In this document: piece after piece, positions 1 through 5,662 of the stretch
Numbering within the stretch: the first letter of the stretch is position 1
How the letters are laid out: every line of letters begins with the position of its first letter
Assembly (NCBI GenBank): GCA_012270595.1
Contig: JAAXIA010000141.1
Coordinates: forward strand, 1-6,694
Origin: Rhodanobacteraceae bacterium
Lineage (GTDB): Bacteria > Pseudomonadota > Gammaproteobacteria > Xanthomonadales > Rhodanobacteraceae
Length of the DNA: 6,694 bases
Direction of reading: 5' to 3'
The notes under the pieces: generated by a model
What the model was told of the DNA's origin: nothing
The model's database searches: none
What the model saw: the letters and a program-made list of their open reading frames with translations, nothing else
Program-made: the position numbers and the translations under genes

Positions 1-22
1 TGTTCTATTCGCTGTGTTTCTA

Positions 23-973
23 TCAGGAAGTTTTCTTTGTGCCTTCAAACAGTAGTTCCTTGACTCCGGCCAGGGAGCCAATCACATTGCCCGCTTCCAG
101 AGGCATCATGATGGTTTTACTGTTGTTTGCCGAGGCCAGCGATTGCAGTGCTTCAACGTATTTCTGTGCAACAAAATAATGCAGTGCGCGGACATCGCCA
201 TTGCTAATGGACTCAGAGACATCGGCGTTGGCTTTGGCTTCGGCTTGTGCCAATCTTTCTCTAGCCTGTGCTTTTCTTTGGGCGGCTTCCAGCGCACCTT
301 CGGCCTTCAGAATCTGTGCCTGTTTCTGGCTTTCTGCCGCCAGAATTTGCGCCTGTTTATTGCCTTCTGCGACTTTGATGGTAGCTTCCCGCTGGCCTTC
401 CGCCTCAAGAATCTGCGCTCTTTTTTCGCGCTCTGCTTTCATCTGCCTGGCCATGGAGTCCACCAGATCCTGCGGTGGTGCAATATCGCGAATTTCAATG
501 CGGGTGACCTTAACTCCCCAGGGATTGGTTGCTTCATCTACCTTAGTAAGTAACAGGCTATTGATGTGATCACGTCTGGAGAGCATTTCATCCAGCTCCA
601 TCGACCCCAGTACGGCGCGGATATTAGTCATGACCAGATTCTGCATGGCACGATCAAGCTGGTTTACCTCATAGGATGCACAGGGCGCATCTTGCACTTG
701 ATAAAAACAGACCGCATCGGTTGTTATCTGAGCGTTATCGGCGGAGATAATTTCCTGGGGTGGTACATCAAGTACCTGCTCCATCATATTAATTTTTTTA
801 CCAATTCTGTCGATGATGGGGACGATAAGGTGCAAGCCTGGGTTCAGGGTACGGGTGTATTTACCAAAACGCTCGACTGTCCAGTTAAAACCTTGCGGTA
901 CCATATTGATGCCCTGACTGATGAGGGTGGCAATCAGGACGAAAAAAACGATAGTGGTGATTCCAAAGCCCAT
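23..973 (-). CDS. qmcA: QmcA-type SPFH/band-7 membrane protein (stomatin/paraslipin family)
   Basis: Membrane-anchored scaffold protein of the SPFH (prohibitin/stomatin) superfamily. Family members oligomerise into rings or microdomains at the inner membrane and influence membrane proteases and protein quality control; the exact role of QmcA is not well defined. The 316 residues open with a hydrophobic segment (about 4-20) serving as signal anchor. The SPFH domain follows (about 25-180) with typical stretches such as [10 protein letters not shown] (31-40), [10 protein letters not shown] (61-70) and GSMELDEML (123-131). A charged alanine/glutamate-rich coiled coil spans about 175-252, then the conserved tail [11 protein letters not shown] and MMPLEAG. 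Remembered E. coli QmcA (about 305 residues) matches along its whole length. The start is supported by TAAGGAG at 982-988, 8 bases before the ATG; the stop is TGA. In many bacteria an NfeD-family gene follows, but only 22 bases remain here and they hold no start codon. No clear promoter was identified, so read-through from fadA cannot be excluded. Confidence 0.94.
   Translation of the reverse strand: MGFGITTIVFFVLIATLISQGINMVPQGFNWTVERFGKYTRTLNPGLHLIVPIIDRIGKKINMMEQVLDVPPQEIISADNAQITTDAVCFYQVQDAPCASYEVNQLDRAMQNLVMTNIRAVLGSMELDEMLSRRDHINSLLLTKVDEATNPWGVKVTRIEIRDIAPPQDLVDSMARQMKAEREKRAQILEAEGQREATIKVAEGNKQAQILAAESQKQAQILKAEGALEAAQRKAQARERLAQAEAKANADVSESISNGDVRALHYFVAQKYVEALQSLASANNSKTIMMPLEAGNVIGSLAGVKELLFEGTKKTS
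272..403 (-). repeat. Four 11-residue (33-bp) repeats in the QmcA coiled coil
   Basis: The coiled-coil part of QmcA contains A-E-G or A-E-S at residues 191, 202, 213 and 224, exactly 11 residues apart, with KQAQIL at 206-211 and again at 217-222. An 11-residue (hendecad) period is typical of the long helical region following SPFH domains and favours straight or slightly right-handed coiled-coil packing. At DNA level this appears as an imperfect 33-bp tandem repeat. E. coli QmcA, as remembered, shows the same spacing, so this is a family trait and not a recent expansion. Confidence 0.75.
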
Positions 974-981
974 GGGGGCTA

Positions 982-988
982 CTCCTTA
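982..988 (-). promoter_or_regulatory. Shine-Dalgarno site of qmcA
   Basis: TAAGGAG on the minus strand, 8 bases upstream of the ATG at 973, is a near-perfect match to the anti-SD of 16S rRNA. It fixes the qmcA start just before the hydrophobic anchor and shows that the gene can be translated independently of fadA. Confidence 0.8.
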
Positions 989-1059
989 ACATGTTATAAA
1001 TGATGATGGATTTGTTCACTCTTTCATTTTCCTTAAGAATGAACGGCCTTTGCCTTTCA

Positions 1060-1104
1060 CCCACCCTTGAGCGAAGTCGAAGGACGAAGTCGCTTAAGGG
1101 TGGG
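1060..1104. repeat. 45-base intergenic palindrome after fadA (REP-like element or terminator stem)
   Basis: Arms 1060-1074 (CCCACCCTTGAGCGA) and 1090-1104 (TCGCTTAAGGGTGGG) pair over 15 positions with a single G-T wobble. The 15-base centre adds a TCG/CGA pairing beyond a tandem G-A mismatch, so the hairpin is nearly continuous. It starts 5 bases after the fadA stop codon. Neither side has a run of T, so it is not a standard intrinsic terminator. It may protect the 3' end of the fadNA transcript, assist Rho-dependent termination, or be a dispersed palindromic repeat. The core GAGCGAAGTCGAAGG resembles an interspersed palindrome seen in many bacterial genomes (from memory, not searched). Confidence 0.7.
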
Positions 1105-1109
1105 CGAGG

Positions 1110-2315
1110 TTAAAGTGCCTCAAACACTCCTGCCGCGCCCATGCCGGTACCAATACACATGGTCACCATGCCGTACTTTTGCTTTTTCTGTCGCATTCCG
1201 TGCAGCAAGGTGGCGACGCGTATAGCTCCGGTAGCGCCTAGTGGATGGCCAAGGGCGATGGCCCCACCCAGGGGGTTGACCTTGGTCGGGTCAAGATCCA
1301 AGTCTTTTATGACGGCCAGAGATTGTGCGGCAAAGGCCTCGTTGAGTTCAATCCAGTCGAGCTGGTTTTGCGTGATACCCGTTTGACGTAGCACTTTGGG
1401 AATGGCTTCTTTGGGACCAATGCCCATAATTTCCGGCGGCACGCCGGCAACTGAGAACCCGACAAAGCGAGCTAAAGGCGTAAGTTTGTATTTTTCAAGC
1501 GCGTTTTCACTGGCCAGTAGCACGGCGCCGGCACCATCAGACATCTGGCTGGAGTTGCCGGCGGTCACGCTGCCGCCAAACTGCGCATTGCGAAAGACTG
1601 TCTTGAGTTTGGCCAGTACTTCAAGGGTGCTGCCCTCGCGCGGGCCTTCATCCTTTTCGATCAGGCGGTTGTCGTGAACAATGCTGCGGGAGGCCAGGTT
1701 GGGGATATGGTCGTCGAGCTGGAATGGGCTTATTTCAGCCTTGAACGCACCGTCGGCCTGGGCGACGAGAGCGCGCCGATGGCTTTCCACCGCGAAGGCG
1801 TCCTGTGCCTCTCGACTGATCTTCCATTGTGTGGCGACGTTCTCGGCAGTGATACCCATACCGTAGGCAATAGCGATGTGGTCGTCCTTGAAAATGGCAG
1901 GATTCATAGCGACCTTGTTTCCCATCATGGGTACCATGCTCATGCTTTCGGTACCGCCGGCCAGCATGATGTCGGCTTCGCCAAGACGGATGCGATCTGC
2001 CGCCATGGCCACTGCCTGTAGGCCGGAAGAACAGAAGCGGTTGATGGTGACACCAGGTACGGTGTTCGGTAACCCGGCCAGCAGCAGGCTGGTACGTGCC
2101 ACATTGATGCCTTGCTCTGCTTCTGGCATGGCACAACCGATGATGCTATCTCCAATGCTGGCTGGATCTAGCGTTGGCGCACGTGCGAGCACAGCCTTGA
2201 TGACGTGGGCGAGCATGTCATCAGGGCGGGTATTGCAAAATACGCCGCGCGGTGCCTTGCCAACTGGCGTGCGGGTAGCGGCGACGATATAGGCATCCTG
2301 GACTTGTTTGCTCAT
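1110..2315 (-). CDS. fadA: Acetyl-CoA C-acyltransferase (3-ketoacyl-CoA thiolase)
   Basis: Catalyses the last step of beta-oxidation: thiolytic cleavage of 3-ketoacyl-CoA by CoA to acetyl-CoA and a shortened acyl-CoA, in the cytoplasm, normally as a tetramer or in complex with the hydratase/dehydrogenase subunit. The 401-residue length is typical. Nucleophilic Cys95 lies in INRFCSSGLQAV, NEAF at 325-328, catalytic His357 in GGAIALGHPLGATG, and proton-donor Cys387 in MCIGTGMGAAG, so the full catalytic set is present. The ATG at 2315 is preceded by GGAG (2324-2327) with 8-base spacing; the stop is TAA. It lies 125 bases downstream of fadN in the same direction with no clear promoter between them, so the two are probably co-transcribed. 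Sequence alone does not separate a degradative thiolase from a biosynthetic acetoacetyl-CoA thiolase, but the fadN neighbour strongly favours degradation. Confidence 0.95.
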   Translation of the reverse strand: MSKQVQDAYIVAATRTPVGKAPRGVFCNTRPDDMLAHVIKAVLARAPTLDPASIGDSIIGCAMPEAEQGINVARTSLLLAGLPNTVPGVTINRFCSSGLQAVAMAADRIRLGEADIMLAGGTESMSMVPMMGNKVAMNPAIFKDDHIAIAYGMGITAENVATQWKISREAQDAFAVESHRRALVAQADGAFKAEISPFQLDDHIPNLASRSIVHDNRLIEKDEGPREGSTLEVLAKLKTVFRNAQFGGSVTAGNSSQMSDGAGAVLLASENALEKYKLTPLARFVGFSVAGVPPEIMGIGPKEAIPKVLRQTGITQNQLDWIELNEAFAAQSLAVIKDLDLDPTKVNPLGGAIALGHPLGATGAIRVATLLHGMRQKKQKYGMVTMCIGTGMGAAGVFEAL

Positions 2316-2372
2316 GGTTTTTGCTCCGTTGTATCGCGCCTTAAGGCAGCGACGGTTTTGCTTACAGGGATG

Positions 2373-2399
2373 CCCATGTCAGCCTTTGGCTGGCATGGG
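2373..2399. repeat. Hairpin between fadN and fadA
   Basis: Inverted repeat CCCATGTCAGCC / GGCTGGCATGGG, 12 positions with one mismatch around a TTT loop. In the minus-strand transcript the odd pair is C-A; on the plus strand it is a G-U wobble. On the plus strand it is followed by GGTTTT (2400-2405), too short a T-run for a convincing terminator; in the fadNA direction there is no T-run. It could be an RNA-processing or stability element that sets the ratio of FadN to FadA, or a dispersed palindromic repeat. A second small perfect palindrome, GCCTTAAGGC, lies at 2338-2347. Confidence 0.6.
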
Positions 2400-2440
2400 G
2401 GTTTTAAGGTTTAGCTTAAGGCGTGCACTAAGGCATGCTT

Positions 2441-4831
2441 TTAGTTGCGCAGAGGTTTGCCAGTCGCCAGGGTATGAGCAATGCGTGCCTGGGTTTTCTC
2501 CGTTTTTGCCAGTGCCACGAAGTGCTTGCGCTCCAGTTCCAGCAGCCAGGCTTCATCCACAGTGCCGTTGCGGGAGACAGCTCCACCACAAAGGGTATCG
2601 GCGATGCGCGTGGCGATGTCCACGTCATGCGGCGAAGCAAAGTAACCGGCCTGAAGGTTGGCCAGTTGCACCCTGAAAGTCGCCGTGCCAATCTCACCAG
2701 CAACCGGAATGGCGCGCTGATATAGTGGCGGTCGATAGCCGCTGTCGGCCAGTGACAGGGCCACTTTTTGAGCCACAAAGAGCAATTCGTAAGGGTTCAA
2801 TACCACGACATCACTGTTACGCAGCAAGCCCATGGCTTTGGCCTCGATGGCGCTGGGAGATACCTTGGCCATGGCGATGGTTTCAAAGCTCTTTTTTAGT
2901 GCTTCAAACGGATCGTCGGGGCGGCTATGAGCAGCGCGCACAGCCAGTTCATGCAGACCGCCCCCGGCTGGAAGCAGCCCGACACCGGCTTCCACCAGGC
3001 CAATATAGCTTTCCAGTGCGGCCACGGTACGAGCGGAGTGCATCTGAAACTCACAACCACCTCCAAGCACCAGTCCGCGAACGGCGCACACCACCGGCAC
3101 CAGGGCATGTTTGATTCGCATGCTGGTGCACTGGAAGTTGGTCACCATGGCTTCGAAGGCGTCGAAGCGACCCTCTTTCAGTAGACCCAGTGCACCTTTA
3201 AGATCAGCACCGGCGGAAAACAGCTCACCATGTTGCCAGATCACCAGCGCCCGGAGTTGTTTTTCGGCAATGGCTATGGCGTGCTGAATACCATCGAGCA
3301 CCTGGTCGTTGATCGTTTGCATTTTGGTTTTAAACGAGATAATACCGACGCCATCAGTACCCAGTGCCCACAGACGGATGCCGTCGTTTTCCCATAGCGT
3401 GTTGCCAGTATTGAACGTCTCACCCAGCAGGGGGGCAGGGAATAACTGGCGTGCATAGACAGGATGTGTGGAGCGTGGCTTGCTGGTCGCATCCATGGCG
3501 GAATACGAGCCACTTTTGTCATGGACGCCAGTACGCCCATCGGTGACCCAGGCCGGTAGCGGGACATCGCTCATTGCCTTGCCGGCCTTAATGTCTTGGT
3601 TTATCCATTGGGCAATCTGCTTCCATCCAGCCGCCTGCCAGGTTTCGAACGGCCCCAGTTTCCAGCCATAGCCCCAGCGAACGGCTAAATCTACCTCGCG
3701 TGCTGTGTCGGCGATAGCAGCCAGATGATAGGCGGCATAATGAAAAAGATCACGAAAGAGTGCCCATATAAACTGGGCCTGTGGATCATGTGATGCGTAC
3801 AGTTTGGCGAATTTTTCGACGGGATTTTTGTTGGCAAGAATGCTAACTACTTCATCTTTCAGTGCTTTTTGTGATGGGATGTAATCACGACTGGATGGAT
3901 TAAGCACCAGGATGTCTTTGCCGACCTTCTTATAAAAGCCAGCTCCGGTTTTTTGACCCAGGGCACCGCCATCAATCAAATGCTGTAGCACGGCTGGTGT
4001 CTTAAAGTAGCTGTGCCAGGGATCATTGGATAGCGTATCGCCCATGGTCTTAATCACATGGGCCAGTGTATCCAGGCCTACCACGTCGGCGGTGCGGTAG
4101 GTGGCACTCTTGGGGCGGCCAATGGCCGGGCCGGTTAGTGCGTCGACGGCATCAAAACCCAGCTTGAATTGCGCGGTGTGGTACATTGTGGCAAGTATCG
4201 AAAACACACCGATGCGGTTGCCGATAAAGTTAGGTGTGTCACGTGCCATGATCACCCCTTTACCCATGATGGTCACCAAAAAGGCTTCCAGACCGTCGAT
4301 CACATTGCGATCAGTCGACTTGGCAGGAATGAGTTCGACCAGGTGCAGGTACCGTGGCGGGTTAAAGAAGTGCACGCCACAAAAGCGGTGGCGCAGCTCT
4401 TCAGGCAGGGCCTCGGCCAAGGTATTGATGGACAACCCCGAGGTGTTGGAAGCGATCAGTGCAGTTTTGGACAGATGCGGGGCAATCTTGTGGTAGAGCG
4501 CACGTTTCCAATCCATCCGTTCGGCGATGGCCTCGATGACCAAATCAATCTCGGCCAGTTGTTCCAGGTCCTCATCATAGTTAGCTGGCGTGATGGCCTG
4601 GGTCAGAGCTTTGTGCGCCAGTGGCGCAGGTGAAAGTTTTGCCATCTGGGCGATGGCCTTGAGTGCGATGGTGCTTTTAGGAGCTGAATCGGCCGGAAGA
4701 TCAAATAGCACGGTTTCAACACCAGCATTTGCCAGATGGGCGGCGATCTGTGCGCCCATGACACCGGCACCTAAGACGGCGGCTTTGCGGATATGTAGCG
4801 CCTGATGAGAGGGAGCGGGTACGGCTGTCAT
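2441..4831 (-). CDS. fadN: Bifunctional 3-hydroxyacyl-CoA dehydrogenase / enoyl-CoA hydratase, FadN type
   Basis: Performs two consecutive beta-oxidation steps: hydration of trans-2-enoyl-CoA and NAD-dependent oxidation of L-3-hydroxyacyl-CoA. The dehydrogenase half comes first: Rossmann motif GAGVMG (21-26), VHFFNPP with catalytic His154, partner Glu166 in LVELI, FIGNRI at 202-207, and C-terminal dehydrogenase domain material up to about residue 440. The crotonase half (about 490-690) has the oxyanion-hole segment SAGADL (539-544), GGGCE with Glu594, and Glu614 in GLVEAGVG; the 20-residue gap equals that between the two catalytic Glu of rat enoyl-CoA hydratase. A helical tail completes 796 residues, close to Bacillus FadN. 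The domain order is opposite to E. coli FadB/FadJ. The ATG is preceded by GGAG with 7-base spacing. It leads the operon with fadA and has a candidate promoter about 200 bases upstream. Both active sites look intact. Confidence 0.94.
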   Translation of the reverse strand: MTAVPAPSHQALHIRKAAVLGAGVMGAQIAAHLANAGVETVLFDLPADSAPKSTIALKAIAQMAKLSPAPLAHKALTQAITPANYDEDLEQLAEIDLVIEAIAERMDWKRALYHKIAPHLSKTALIASNTSGLSINTLAEALPEELRHRFCGVHFFNPPRYLHLVELIPAKSTDRNVIDGLEAFLVTIMGKGVIMARDTPNFIGNRIGVFSILATMYHTAQFKLGFDAVDALTGPAIGRPKSATYRTADVVGLDTLAHVIKTMGDTLSNDPWHSYFKTPAVLQHLIDGGALGQKTGAGFYKKVGKDILVLNPSSRDYIPSQKALKDEVVSILANKNPVEKFAKLYASHDPQAQFIWALFRDLFHYAAYHLAAIADTAREVDLAVRWGYGWKLGPFETWQAAGWKQIAQWINQDIKAGKAMSDVPLPAWVTDGRTGVHDKSGSYSAMDATSKPRSTHPVYARQLFPAPLLGETFNTGNTLWENDGIRLWALGTDGVGIISFKTKMQTINDQVLDGIQHAIAIAEKQLRALVIWQHGELFSAGADLKGALGLLKEGRFDAFEAMVTNFQCTSMRIKHALVPVVCAVRGLVLGGGCEFQMHSARTVAALESYIGLVEAGVGLLPAGGGLHELAVRAAHSRPDDPFEALKKSFETIAMAKVSPSAIEAKAMGLLRNSDVVVLNPYELLFVAQKVALSLADSGYRPPLYQRAIPVAGEIGTATFRVQLANLQAGYFASPHDVDIATRIADTLCGGAVSRNGTVDEAWLLELERKHFVALAKTEKTQARIAHTLATGKPLRN

Positions 4832-5018
4832 GTATTTCTCCGTAAAATAAAGCGGGAAGGTAGAAACAGACGTCTAAAAACGGGATTTAGCAGTGTTTGC
4901 CCAGTCTGCGACAGGAACAAGGCACACAAGGGTCCAAGGACGGAGGCGCACTTTGCCATCGTCATCAGCAGGCAGGAGCAACGGTGGTGTCTTCACACTT
5001 CTGACACGATTGGCATAC

Positions 5019-5034
5019 CTGTCTTTCAAGACAG
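5019..5034. promoter_or_regulatory. Perfect inverted repeat at the fadN start site, probable operator
   Basis: CTGTCTT-TC-AAGACAG is a perfect 7-bp inverted repeat with a 2-base spacer. It lies immediately downstream of the predicted fadN -10 box, covering about +1 to +16 of the transcript, where a bound repressor would block initiation. Extra GTCTT half-sites occur at 5034-5038 and 4989-4993. It does not match the E. coli FadR operator or the Pseudomonas PsrA consensus as remembered, so the regulator is unknown. A short RNA hairpin at the 5' end of the transcript is the alternative reading. Confidence 0.5.
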
Positions 5035-5041
5035 TCTTCTG

Positions 5042-5071
5042 AGAATAAGGGCGAACTTTTACCTAAGTCAA
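5042..5071 (-). promoter_or_regulatory. Candidate sigma70 promoter of fadN
   Basis: On the minus strand TTGACT (5066-5071, five of six consensus bases) and TATTCT (5042-5047, four of six) are separated by 18 bases. Transcription would start near 5035, giving a leader of about 200 bases before the fadN ATG. It is the best -35/-10 pair seen in the gap for either direction. The leader is long for a simple biosynthetic or catabolic gene, so a second, closer promoter is possible. Confidence 0.5.
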
Positions 5072-5221
5072 ACCAGATTGTCCAGATAAAGTTGGAATAT
5101 TCGTACACTTAAGGCTGCGACGTTCATTTTTACACGGTGAATTGGCAAGATATTTACGAATTAAATCAGTATTCTAGTGTAAACTTGAGCAGTAACAACT
5201 TAACTTCCTGGGGCTAATGCC

Positions 5222-5647
5222 ATGGCGCTGGAGCGCACCCTTTCGATTATCAAACCCGATGCCGTTGCGAAAGATCTGATCGGAGAAATATATACCCGCT
5301 TTGAGCAAGCAGGCCTTAAGATCATTGCTGCCCAAAGTCGGCAGTTGTCGCGTGGCGAAGCAGAAGGTTTTTACGAGGTTCATCGCCAGCGCCCGTTCTT
5401 TCATGCGCTGGTTGACTTCATGGTCTCTGGTCCGGTGATGATTCAGGTGTTACAGGGAGACGATGCCATCGCCAGGCATCGCACCCTGATGGGTGCCACT
5501 AATCCGAAAGAGGCGGTAGCAGGAACCATCCGCGCCGATTTTGCCGACTCCATTGACGCTAATGCCGTGCATGGTTCCGATAGTGTTGAAAGTGCCAGGC
5601 AAGAGATTGCCTACTTTTTTGCCCAGAGTGCGATCCACCCTCGTTGA
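5222..5647 (+). CDS. ndk: Nucleoside diphosphate kinase
   Basis: Transfers the gamma-phosphate of ATP to other nucleoside diphosphates through a phosphohistidine, balancing cytoplasmic NTP and dNTP pools. At 141 residues it is the standard bacterial length (E. coli has 143). The catalytic motif NAVHGSDS places the phosphorylated His at residue 117, the same number as in E. coli. Nucleotide-site residues are present: Lys11 in IIKPDA, Tyr51, Arg87 and Thr93 within [11 protein letters not shown], Arg104 and Asn114. The ATG at 5222 gives the typical M-A-x-E-R-T start. The Shine-Dalgarno is weak (GGGG at 5210-5213, 8 bases upstream), and an out-of-frame ATG lies 5 bases earlier. rlmN follows after 15 bases, so the pair is probably one transcript. 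The isc genes that often precede ndk in gammaproteobacteria are absent; a divergent fad operon lies there instead. Confidence 0.98.
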   Translation: MALERTLSIIKPDAVAKDLIGEIYTRFEQAGLKIIAAQSRQLSRGEAEGFYEVHRQRPFFHALVDFMVSGPVMIQVLQGDDAIARHRTLMGATNPKEAVAGTIRADFADSIDANAVHGSDSVESARQEIAYFFAQSAIHPR

Positions 5648-5662
5648 AGCCCCTATGAGTTC

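Larger units (their letters stand above)
4832..5221. other. 390-base divergent intergenic region between fadN and ndk
   Basis: This gap separates the leftward fadNA unit from the rightward ndk-rlmN unit. It holds the fadN promoter and operator-like palindrome (listed separately), an 8-bp palindrome AGACGTCT (4868-4875), an 8-bp palindrome GAATATTC (5095-5102), and a 7-bp inverted pair TTTACAC (5129-5135) / GTGTAAA (5177-5183). For ndk no well-spaced sigma70 pair was found: TTGGCA (5142-5147) and TATTCT (5170-5175) are 22 bases apart, too far for a normal promoter. The open frames across the gap have no Shine-Dalgarno site or family resemblance. No tRNA or small RNA was recognised. Confidence 0.6.

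Noticed and set aside
1..22. Start of an NfeD-family gene downstream of qmcA
   Set aside because: The expected partner gene is common in this position, but the 22 remaining bases contain no start codon on the minus strand, so nothing can be claimed.
566..1003. 145-codon plus-strand frame overlapping the 5' part of qmcA
   Set aside because: It is antisense to a conserved SPFH domain, extends through the qmcA ribosome binding site, and shows no recognisable domain.
1060..1104. Intrinsic terminator for fadA
   Set aside because: The stem is strong, but no run of T follows it in either direction, so it was listed as a palindrome and not as a terminator.
2308..2676. Plus-strand frame of 122 codons across the fadN-fadA gap
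   Set aside because: Its product is rich in R, P, C and A with no recognisable motif, it overlaps the fadN 3' end antisense, and it has no plausible start signals.
4169..4633. Open frames of 131-154 codons on the plus strand inside fadN (4101-4496 and 4169-4633)
   Set aside because: They lie antisense to the well-supported dehydrogenase domain, have no Shine-Dalgarno site and no family resemblance; they arise from the codon bias of fadN.
4805..5089. 94-codon plus-strand frame starting inside fadN and crossing the divergent gap, with a CPVC-like motif
   Set aside because: The single CxxC and basic residues do not form a known zinc-ribbon; there is no Shine-Dalgarno site, and it would cover the fadN promoter and operator-like site.
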